64,000 nt of DNA from Bugulina stolonifera (taxonomy: Eukaryota; Bryozoa; Gymnolaemata; Cheilostomatida; Bugulidae): NCBI GenBank assembly GCA_935421135.1, contig OW285197.1, forward strand, positions 11,909,223-11,973,222. Reading direction: 5' to 3'. Below are positions 38,206-49,146 of the stretch, piece by piece. Both the position numbers and the translations under genes were made by a program. Below the pieces are notes generated by a model that was not told the origin of the DNA, did not search any database, and was given only the letters and a program-made list of their open reading frames with translations. Numbering within the stretch: the stretch's first letter is position 1; every line of letters begins with the position of its first letter.

Positions 38206-41200
38206 TCATTATTTTTTAGCACAGTGAGATTCCAAAGCTGTATGAAAGAAGGGGAACCTAGCTAGACCAATTCCATGCTACCAGACACTGGTGTGGAAAT
38301 TCAAACTATTCTACAGCTTGCACTATATCATCTTTATCTTCAGTGTTGGAAAAAAAGCATAGGTAAGTGTTGTAGCAGTAATATGTTATGTACATCAACT
38401 TGGTTATCAGTACTAGTACTCCGGCATCAGCTATTCAACAGGGTGGGAAATTCTGTTGTGGGAGTTGAACCCAACCATTGATGTTTTTTCTTCGGAATAG
38501 CAATATAATTTTGGTGAGGGTCACAACCATTTTTCTTAATAAAATGCTCTACATTTTGAATTGCAGATAATACATATTGGATTGCAAAAGAGTGTTCTAA
38601 ATGTACATTTCACCCGTACTCCAAGAGGTTTCCTCATCAAGTAACTATATAAAAGGTGAAGCGTTATAGTGCCTCAGCATTCAAGGTGAACGACTACGAT
38701 TGAAAACAAACTTCTGCTGGCGCCCTATATGGACTGTACATGTATATCTCATTATGACTTCTGCCCACAATGTATATTATACATACACTGTTCATGTTCA
38801 ATACTTCACACATGTATTTTACCCTGGTTTCCGCTGTTTTCATTGTTGTATTTTGTTATAAACAGATAACGTAAATCAACAACAAATGTTTCAAGATATT
38901 GAAGTTGAATAGTCATTTGATGTTCTCATATTTAATAATTAAGAATGACGATTACATTTTCAGAGAGTACGACAGACCAAATAATTTCAAACATTTTCGT
39001 TGAAATGTGCATGCATCATAGTCAGGCGGATTTATACATGTACACGTGATTCCAAGGCTATTGATTTTAGTCTCCAGCACTTTGCCAAAAGTATACTAGC
39101 AGGCCTAAATTAATCTTGCAATCATAGCTCAGTGTCATAAAACGTAGAGGGCAATAAAATTTTTCTAGAGTTTGTATTGGTAGATAATCAGTAAATTAAT
39201 GTTCATAACAACAGCACTTACATGTATTTACAAATGGAAAATTGCGGTTTCATCTAGTAAAATAAACAAGACTGGGAAAGATAAGAAAAATAGCACAAAA
39301 TACATGTCAAATCGAATACAATAGTCTATAAAGTATAAATTTTGAGCCGCGTGTATTTTCAACTGACTATGACTGCAAACACATAAAAATGTTTAACATA
39401 CAATAAATGAGTAATCTTGGAATTCAAAATAATGACATCTTGGAACAAGCTAACTCTACTCGGCTAATTGCAAATAACCATGAGTGCATAATATTAGTTC
39501 TTGTTAACATTAAAGCTTGTGGATTACGATCACTTGAAACGTGGCAGTAACAATCAAATTAATAAATAGAAAAGATCATTAAGGTAACTGCACAATATAG
39601 ACAAAATCAAACTAGAATTGGCTATCACAGACATTAAATACAACATGCACTGTACTCATAGAAATTCTATTTACTGAAAGATCATACATGAAGTACCAGG
39701 CCAACTACTAATACATATTATATAAATGAAAAAATTCCAATTGTGTCAGAATATTAATATTTGAAGGTACCAGTCAATACTTTACAAACCTCACAATTGA
39801 TTTAGCTGCTCAAATTGTTGGTAAGTACGTCAGTTCAAGCATGTTGCTTGATAGATGTTTCTACAACATTATGTGAACATGTTATCATACTATTGGATCA
39901 CCTAAAAGTATATTAACGTCAACAGATGGTACCTAAAATCAGCCCACACTAAGCAACAGAATATAACTGCTAGGTACAATGTACTAGATTGAAAATGATG
40001 AATACAGATCAAACCGACGCTGATTTTGCTAGGCTACATTCCAAAAACCACAGTACAGGAAAGTAATATGTACATGCAGCAGTGTTTACAGTGAAAACTT
40101 TGCTGAATCTTGAAAGTGTATGATGTATTTACCTTATGTATACCTATGTAAAACGAGTCAACTTAGTGTCCAAGGTACAATACTCGTCACTCAAGTATGG
40201 CTTTAAGAGGTTGCGATTGATGAGACTTCACATTCCTGGGTCATAGTCTTGACAAACTACTAAAAAGAAGCATTCATTATACACATTTTAGTCATCATAG
40301 TATTATTATTATTACAATAGAAAAAGAAAATGAGTTGAATATAGTGTCATCAAAAGTTTATTTTACTTACGGCTGCAATCAAATGATGCAATTATTTTGA
40401 AATTCAATAAATTAAATTTTTGATCAGGTACTGCATATAGGCCTACATATATGTAGACAGCAACAATCCTAGTTAATATTATAATCCCAATATTTTATTT
40501 CCAATTTGCATTTTATCCATTTTAGTAGAGTTTAAAATAGTAAAGTACATGTAATATGATATCTGAATGATGTATAATATAATTAGCCATAAGTAACTAG
40601 CATGTTATTTTAACAAATCACTTATGTATCAATGTGAGCAAGGGGTAAATAACAATAATCATCATTGCTATATTCACATGTATAGATATTTTTTAATATT
40701 AATTACACTGTGACATAGATAGATCATAGTACATTAAAATTAAAAATTAAATTAAAATGAAAAAGAAAACAAAGTTACTTTCAATGATTTAATTGCAATT
40801 TTTGTTATGCTTGCCATATACCTTGTATCGTATCATCTCTCAATAGCATTTTCATCTTGCAACAATAATTTCATTTTGGCAAAAGCAAAATACTATATTC
40901 TATTCTGTCCACAGTCAACTGATTCCCATCGATCACCCGATGAATTTTCCCACGTGTACATGCACATGCGATTTAGTTAGCCAATTATAATACAGTGCAA
41001 GTAACCAATCATTACGTTTACTCTCGCGAGCACGTGGGTGTCTCAGAGTGTAAACAAAAACGGTGAGAGGGGTCCTTTAAGTTCATCTTTCAACACAGGA
41101 AAGCTATTACTAATCTGTGAGCTTGATTCGCTACAGTTATAGTAGTAAACTAGCCACATTAGTGGATTAGTAATAGATAACATAAAACACAAGCTTCCTA

Positions 41201-43587
41201 CAGGAAGCTATTTAGGCTAGATTAAAAATGTCAAGGACAATGTAATGGTGCTAGGAAACCAAATCACGTACAAGAAGCCAAGAAGGAAACTGCCTTATGT
41301 ACATTAAAGATGGAAAGACAACTCTTGTCAGCTAAGAGGCAAATAAATCAAGCATGCAGTATTTTAAGATTTTTGTTGATCAAACACTAAATATAAAGTC
41401 ATGTAGCCCATGCTCATGTTCATTATGCTTTAGTACAGGAAGGAGAGTGAGTTGCACTGCACTCCGTACAAGCTTGGCATACATATTCATAGTCATAGAC
41501 TACTATAATGCAATGTAATTATAAAATGATAATATAATTTAGAATAATATACTAACATAAAAATATTTTATTTGCATCATAGGGCAGCAAATATTTATGT
41601 AACAGGAACATGTTGATTCAAAGTGTAAGTGTGCATAAGTTTGCTTCATTTAGTGCAAAATTCAGCATATAGCTTCGGTGGCCGAGGCGCTGCCCCGGAC
41701 CCCACCAGGGGGCCTAGGCGGCCCCCTGGACCCCCGGCCTGTTGGCAGAACCCTTCAAACTGTGCCAGATCCGCCTCTGTCTACATGTGCTACGTCTGGA
41801 GAACCAAGTGTGGTGAACCATTCAGAAGATGATGAACAGCTGACTTTGGTTAAAGAGTCTCACTATGCTGACCTCAAAGTCTTTGAACTATCCACATTAA
41901 TTGCCAGAGGTGTGAATTCTGGTGATAATTTATATAATCCATTCTACTGTTACCAATGACATACTCGCAATACAGTTTATTTTTATCAATAGTCTTTTAT
42001 GCTATCAAACACTACCAGTGATATTTCTCACAAACCCCTGTTCAGATGTCTCCATAGTTGAATATTAGGATCCTTGTATTGTAATGTCCAATCACACTTA
42101 TTTCAATTAACTCTTTCTCTCAAGATCCCAGTACCTGTACAGTATTTCTTATATGTCAGGGGTTTGGCCATTTTTTATTGAATCTGCTCAAAAAATAATT
42201 CCCCTGCAAAAAATACATCATTTCTCATATGGTTTTACATCCTTTGGTTGTTTATTTTATGCAATGTACTACACTGACAACATGTTTTCATTGCCTATAT
42301 TGTGCAACCTCGTTTTGATTTGATTAACTAGGAGCCGAGGCTACACTTTCGTCACTGTATGGAATTAATTATCCTGAAGTCAATGCCATTGATGGGATAT
42401 ATGATACAAATCAGAGTGATTGTTGCAGCCTAGCACACACACTTGTTGAACCATCTCCATGGTTACAGGTTCAACTTCCCGTCAATCACTACATCCTTGG
42501 TGTAAAGATCTGGGATAGAACAAGTGGTCAGAAAGGTAATAGTTGTATACAGCAGTCCAGACACCAACATTGTACAACTATCATTGCTGGGCGTGTCTCA
42601 ATACTATGTACCTCAAACAACCCTATGACATAACCCTTTAACAGAAAATAAACTAGTAGCAAGACAAAATCAACTAGGAGTAATGGAAGTATGATTACCA
42701 AAAGGCCTGAAAGATAGCGTGATTTACATGTGCTTAAACTTGATTAAACACCAAGTGTAAGTACATCACTTGCCTTGTAAGTAAACGTGATTTACTTACA
42801 CTTGACTATACACCAAGTGTAAGTAAACCACTTAACTAGTAAGTAAACCACTTGACTATAAACCAAACAACCAATGGAATACTGAGGCCCGTAACTCACC
42901 CGAGGCCTTGTCTTTTAATCCAAATTCCTGCTCGGAGTCTTGGCAAAGATTTCAATAGTGACTAGTCGGTGTCTCAACAGCGCCAGTTTCTGATCTTATT
43001 AGCAACAGTGTGGAAATTGCTGTACAATAGTTGAGGCTCTTTCAGGTAATATCCATCAGTTGCTTAAATGTACATGATGAAGTTTTATTTGCTTTATAGC
43101 TTGGAATGATCGACTAGCTAACGTACGAGTGGCAGTTGGTGAAAGTGATGCTGACTTTGATAATCCTCCAGAAGATGAGATCTGTAACTACCTGCCTGGA
43201 CAACCACCAGCAGATATATTTCTAGTTACTTGTCATGCTAGAATGTATGGTAGATATGTGAGGTTGACAGCTGTTGATGTCAATAACTTTCTAAACATTT
43301 ATGAGATGGAGGTTCATGGATTGGTTAAGGTTTGACTATGAATCTACCCCAAAACTATTGCTAGTGTTGTTTCACAGCACCTTGCAATATTGTCAGGAGA
43401 TGATAGATCACTTGATTTATTTGTGTACTGTATAATGTTGTATCCTCAAGTCATATCCTATCCAGGAGAGATTCTTAGGTCTTCATCAGATGAGATCAGT
43501 ATCTACATTATTGCTCATGTAATATAGCATTATATCTTTATTTTTAAGATAGCCAAACTTCTTATGTGTCTTTTGAATAGAAATAAA

Positions 43588-45848
43588 ATTCATGCGTTAA
43601 CTTTATTTAGCCTGTACTTGGAGCTTTTATGGTGATAATAATTTCATCATGTGTAAATTAAAACATGATTAGCCAGTGTCTTGGTTCTTGGTGAAAACTA
43701 CCAACCTAATGTATAACTGGAGCTTGAGGCCAACGCTCTATGACACATAGTTATTGCATCACACAGCGGCCTGACCTTAACTGCTAATTGTTTTTATTTG
43801 TTTCCTAAATGTGCCATCTAAAACTGAATCTGCAGATGTACAGCATGATTCTAAAATTGTTCAAGTGTCGACAAGCTACATGTACAGTATGTTTTATTTA
43901 AAAACTTCATGATTGATCATTGGAGCGATAATCAGTCAGTCCGAAAAGTTTTCCCCAACATTGCTGCCTCAAGTTGATAGCAACGTCTCATTGAATATTC
44001 TCTTCATAATAAAATGCTGCAGTTTTGGTATAGAATTTTCTATTCCTGTGGGAAAAAAACTATTATTTATTCAATGATTCTGGGAATATTATTCTCAAAT
44101 TTTATATGAATACAATATCAATATAAGCTCTGTAAAACCTATACCAGTGCAGATGTATTCACTGTATGCTAAACTCAGTAACTCCATTCTATAAATCTAT
44201 CCGTAAAACTAGCAGTCAGTGCAGATCTGTCAATAAGGACAAGTACAAGTACAATGTTAAGGACTGGACAGTGCCAACGAAACTTGAAACGACAACTGAG
44301 TACAATGTTAGCCTGTGAAATTGCTTTGGGAGAGTAAGGTTTTGCATTGCTGTCCTAGCAAAAAGCTAGTTGAATAGGAAATCTTGTGATTTATACCATA
44401 CATGTAGGACTTTATATGTTCATGTCGACAAGTTGAATCTGAGCAGGTTATGGACTATTTGTAGTTGTCTTTCCGCTGAAGAGAAATGTGCAAGAGAAGA
44501 AAATTCTAACTGACACCAGTGTTTGATTTTAGACGCACCAATAAGAAGTAGAAGTAGTTCCGACGGAGGGCCGGAGACCAATCATATAAAAGATTACGCC
44601 ATAACGGCGAAGAATGACTTAACAATGATGCAATACCAGTCGTCGGATATACAATTAGTGAATGATTGCGAAATGTGTATAATATGTAAATAAACCGTGT
44701 CAGCAAGGGGAGTTGTCTGCACAATGCTATAGATGACGCAATAAAATATATATATGAAAAATTAGTATAACAACAGTCTTATTACTTGTTCGGAACTTGG
44801 GTCTACATAAATGGATATACACACGCTGTTTTATAGCTATAGGTAAAAATATAGGAGGCTAAATAATAAAGTAGCATAAGGTCTGGGATGATGACCATCA
44901 CAGTATCGGCTATCCGACATGGTGTCGGTTCCGGAACTGATGCAACAACATGGATGTTTCCGCCCGACTCGGCCACATAAAAGGTCGGCTTTTGCACAAA
45001 ATGTGCTTACAATAAGGAGAAACATGTCATATATAATTATGAACTTAATCTATAAGGTCGGCCATGAAGTTACTATATAAAATGGTAAAAAGACTAACAA
45101 TTCACAATCAAGCGAGAGTAGACAATTACTAAGTATGTATATAAATGTGGGAAAAACGAAGTTGCAATAAAACGTCATCCCAAGGCTTGATTGCTAGTAC
45201 ATGTATACATTGTATATAGGCACGCAGTGTAATATAGTAATGAATGCAGAAGTATATGAACGATATAATAAGTGTCATGTATGGGTAAGATTATATATAT
45301 GGTAATGTCAGCTATTATAATGTTAAGTGGCTAGCCAAGGGAACATAACCACGGAGGCTGTTTCACCACAATATTTAAGAATTGATCGACCATGGTAAGC
45401 TAAAGTTGATGCTGCCAGGGTAAAATGTATCAATCCAGTTTCTATATTATATTTAAACAGACGCTACATTGTAGATAATCAGTTGATATTAAATGCTTGA
45501 TTTAATACATTCGGAAAACACGTTGCAAATGCAGACTATATATTGTTACGCTTCTACATATTTATCACCCGATGTACTTTATTCTATTCAAGATAAAACA
45601 AGTCTATTTCCTTCTGAATGACTGTATTTGAAATGTCTATTTGATTAGGCTGTAAATTTAATGTGAAATTCAATTGCACACACTTGAATTATTATATATA
45701 ATATATCTTTGCCATACATGCAATAATTTACATTATTAAGTTATTAATAATTGTAGATTTATCAAGTAACTGGTGTTGAATGTACAATGCACAGAATGTA
45801 CATGTAAACACCAGTGGCGAAACTAGCACCTTCACTGGCTTTCGATGC
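43588..45848. other. Intergenic with an unclassified segment at 44510-45010
   Basis: No gene is supported. 44455-44508 carries GTCTTTCCGCTGAAGAG and AAATGTGCAAGAGAAG, a copy of the motif dispersed elsewhere. 44510-45010 is richer in CG dinucleotides, with CCGACT and GTCGG words like those in the solo LTRs. It may be a decayed LTR of another family. Confidence 0.35.
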
Positions 45849-45852
45849 ATAT

Positions 45853-46515
45853 TGTAATGGTTTCTGTGATTTGGTGCGGTCGTCCTTGGACGACTATCGA
45901 CCCAGAAATGAAGTGCCTATGAGTGGTAATAGGACTTCGCATTACATGAAAGATCGAGCGGTCTCAGTAGCCCAAATACTACCAAAGACGACCCATCTGA
46001 TCCCAAGTCCGACCTTCAGACTATACAATGAAAGAGAGTAATTCGACCTAGTAGGCGGTTCGCTAATCGAATGACCTAGTAAAAGGAAGTGAAAGTCTCT
46101 GTATCAAGTATAGATGTGTCTTTATTGAAAGCCAAGTGTAGACTGAGACAATGAACAGTAAAACAGTGCCCTTTATATAGTATAAGGACTTCCGGCCGAC
46201 GTGACGTCGGGAAAAGACGACGTGTGGTCGTCCGGAAGTTGCACAACAAGATGGCCGCCGGAAGCCCGACGGCCGACCCAAAATAGGTCGGGTTCTACAA
46301 AAGTTGCTTATAATGGTCCAATTCATGTACAAAATGAATATCAATGGATTCTGAGAGGTCGGGCCTCTGTACATGGGTATAAAAGGCATTAAAAGACTTA
46401 GATATAATCATATAATCATATACAACAATATAGGAGTAAAGTACAAGCAGATATATACATGTATGCACACAATAATGAGTGTCAGATGTAAGATACGACT
46501 TGGCGTACCATCACA
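45853..46515 (-). mobile_element. Solo LTR, copy B
   Basis: 663 bp with ends TGTAATGG...CCATCACA and flanking ATAT (45849-45852, 46516-46519). Minus-strand TATATAAA (46179-46172), TCAGTC near 46146 and AATAAA (46126-46121) give LTR order and orientation. It is very similar to copy C. Confidence 0.8.
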
Positions 46516-46519
46516 ATAT

Positions 46520-47733
46520 TACTGTACATTGAGAAAATTCTATTGTAAATCCCGACATAAGTCAGTTGTTGATTGTGCTTCAATAAAGCAACATCTACTA
46601 ACTCAACCTACAAAGTCTTACTCTTCCAGGCAGGCATCTCCAGCCTTGGTCCCCTGGACCTTTAGCGCCCAAGCTCGTCCTCATACTCGTATAAGTCTCT
46701 TATCACACTCTTGATGAGTATAAACATCCTTGACTCTTCAATGAGCCTAAGCATCGGTCCTACGTTCCTACCTCAACATAGACACTTTCTGCACTCTTAG
46801 GCGGATAAACCATTGGACCTACGTCGACCCTTGACTCTTTACTGAGTCGAAGCATCGGCCTAGTTCTCTACAATACCTATAAGAGCTTACATAACTGTTC
46901 ACTCTTTATGTAATGTGTTGAAGTTTGCCTTGGCAGCCCACTACCACTACCAAGCGCTTCCCACACTAGTGCTAATATCGGCACCCGTGTGAAACCCATA
47001 GCGCAAAACATTACAATATACTCCATATTAATCCAGTTGTGTATTGCGTCTCTCAACCCCTGCTATTGCCATGTTATCAGTTATATTTAGCATGTAAAAT
47101 TTCCGTAGAATCTCAAAAGCTAGAGTTTGCTTGTTTTGTACTGAGCAACTACCAGGTGATTCTGTCAGAAGCAGAATTAAGGGATGTTTATTGTTATTAG
47201 CAAATAATAATTAATCACAAACAATGTATCTCCTGTTTATGTGTAGCAATTTAGATTTTTCTCCTCTTACGCATTCTTTAAAAGAGAGGTCAAGCAGACC
47301 TGCCCAGACAGCTCAGAAAGATACCACGGAATCTACAAAAATACCAAACATGCTGTTAATTACGCAGCGGACTTAAAATATGGGCACAATGTGGAGATTG
47401 TTTACAGTTCAATACAGCAGCATATAAGTATACTACTGAGCTAGTGGACTGTACAAGAGAATGACTAGAGAGGTTTGGTCAGAATTCAATTTAAAAATTA
47501 TGGAACTGAGAGTATAAAAACATTTCTTTAAATGCGGTAAAATTACTAGGTGATTCAGAATGATTCTATTTGCATGGTTACAAATTTTAATTTAATGTTT
47601 ATATTTTTTAAGTCGATAGGAATTTCCAAAGATAACGAGCTGTCCGAGGGACATGGTAGAAGTGTCTGATGAATAATTCATTAGTTGAATAAACTGTAAT
47701 GTACACTAATGTGAGGCATTAATATATTGTAGG
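46520..47733. other. Unclassified segment, partly GC-richer
   Basis: 46560-47020 contains two diverged copies of GACTCTT..TGAG.C.AAGCATCGG and ends CATTACAATAT, like the LTR end. It may be related retroelement sequence, but no frame is recognisable. The rest is plain. Confidence 0.3.
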
Positions 47734-47747
47734 TTATACTATACAAT

Positions 47748-48031
47748 TTGTGGCTTAAGGGTTAGACTGCTGAGCTTTCATGCTGAAGGTATCAGGTTTG
47801 AATCCCGGTCACGGTGGTGTTAGGAAGAGCATCCAGCCACAATTGCTCCTGTGCCTCATATTAAAGTCCTTGGGGTCATGCAAGCCAGTATGGCTTCAAG
47901 GCAACTCCTCTACCCCTGCCAAAAAAGGCCATGTTATCTGGGCTTTTCTCACAGGGAATTGGTCAGCACTGGTACCTGGCAGTGAGAGCTGCAATGGGCT
48001 GGTCAAGCTGAGGATTATAAGCCGGTGAGTT
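47748..48031 (+). mobile_element. tRNA-derived SINE, family 2, with 14-bp target duplication
   Basis: Box A-like TGGCTTAAGGG and box B-like GGTTTGAATCC lie near the 5' end, followed by an unrelated body. It is flanked by TTATACTATACAAT at 47734-47747 and 48032-48045. The clean duplication defines both ends and shows a LINE-mediated insertion. Confidence 0.88.
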
Positions 48032-48045
48032 TTATACTATACAAT

Positions 48046-49146
48046 ATGTAAACACTTAGGTCTGGGTACCTTCTGCCTCTTCTGGCTGTCTGGGCACCTG
48101 CCTCTGCTGTTTCTCTAAAATACAACACGAAAACAGAATAATTACACTTGATTGGACAACCAACCACTGAATGAATATAGCAAATAGAGTGTTGTAAATG
48201 GTTGTCAATAAATACAAGCAACGTTAGAGTCATATACATGCACTTATACATGTAATTTATTACCAATGATAAAAACTAGCTATATTAATATTATACAGGA
48301 ATAATAATATTCAGACTGCTAATAATTATACATGAAATGGTTTGGATGATTGAAGCCTTATTTTATAATGAACTTATTTGCAGGCAGTCAAAGGGACATG
48401 AACAATGAACATACAGTGCATGTACATGTACATTGTATCGGCAACAGAGTATATTGAAACGGTGGTGGAATTACCAAGGGTACTGGGGCCTAAAATTTTC
48501 AGTTATTTTCAGATTACCCATTTTATTATAACTTTCTTAAGACCCTCATTCTATGTCAAGGTCAACAGTTGCCCAATGAGAAAGTTTGCTGAAATCTATA
48601 CGACTCAATATTTGTATTGAGGGACATTGACAGTGAGCCCTACCAGCTAGGCAACAGCTGCCCTCCGAATTGTTTCATAGGAGTATCAGAGATATTAGTG
48701 CCACTTTTGGATCGTTTGGGTGTGCTAACTTGTGTAACTGAGTATAGCAAGTACTTTATTTCAACACGATTACTAACGCTAACACTAAATGGAAATAGGA
48801 TATGAACAGAATATGCCAATACTAGGATGGCAGAAACTGAAAGAGACAGAGTGGCAATGTCAAAGTGCCCCAATGGCTATAGGAGTGACTTAACTTGATT
48901 CAGACTGACCAGTTAGGTCATTGAAAGAGTGGACAGACTGTTGAGCCCATGACAACTCAGTGGGGGAACTGAAGCCTAGAGGGGGGTACCTGGTGACACG
49001 TCTTGTAAAACTATTTACTAATTGCACAGTTGGTACCTAGGTTACCAAATGAAAGCACATGGAAAGGATGTATGTATTGGAAATTGCAAATAGTGTTAAC
49101 AAACAGATATACTAAGATGCATTGATATATTGCTTACATTTTGAAG
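48046..49146. other. 3' flank of the coiled-coil gene; one candidate extra exon
   Basis: On the minus strand, 48117-48075 is bounded by TTTTAG and a GTACCC donor and is open. It could be a further exon only if the gene used a different frame at its end (see the coiled-coil gene). Nothing else is seen. Confidence 0.3.

Larger units (their letters stand above)
36104..41779. mobile_element. hAT-like DNA transposon, 5.68 kb, inside the PAN exon
   Basis: The 8-bp host sequence TCTACATG is duplicated at 36096-36103 and 41780-41787. The ends are CAGGGGCGGATTTGG and, on the minus strand, CAGAGGCGGATCTGG (13 of 15 match), as in hAT elements. The right end has a GC-rich hairpin (CCAGGGGGCCTAGGCGGCC region, 41704-41735). 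No long transposase frame was seen, so it is non-autonomous, decayed or intron-split. A SINE fragment (38050-38205) and a poly-C run lie inside. Confidence 0.88.
35764..43335 (+). pseudogene. PAN + F-type lectin-like gene split by a transposon
   Basis: Exons are 35764-35836 (signal peptide MRIIYMLVMALMSQSEVSSQ), 35956-36103 continuing at 41788-41909 (one PAN exon cut in two), 42332-42535 and 43100-43335. Without the insert the PAN exon would be 270 nt and in frame; all introns are phase 1, total 260 residues. The lectin half-exons are intact: NAIDGIYDTNQSDCCS, VKIWDRTSGQK, RLANVRVAVG, CNYLPGQPP, GRYVRLTAVDV, ending EVHGLVKV. With the insert, the frame runs into element sequence and stops at 36171-36173. 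There are no other disabling changes, so the insertion is probably recent. An AATAAA at 43582-43587 may be its polyadenylation signal. This is the only plus-strand family member. Confidence 0.85.

Noticed and set aside
38275..38481. Transposase exon inside the hAT-like element
   Set aside because: The 68-residue frame shows no hAT or zinc-finger motif that I can see.
44506..45025. Small minus-strand genes in the CG-richer segment
   Set aside because: Frames are short, overlapping and without recognisable features; decayed repeat sequence is more likely.
48075..48117. Additional coding exon of the coiled-coil gene
   Set aside because: It has splice-like ends, but the phase-consistent frame already stops at 49147.
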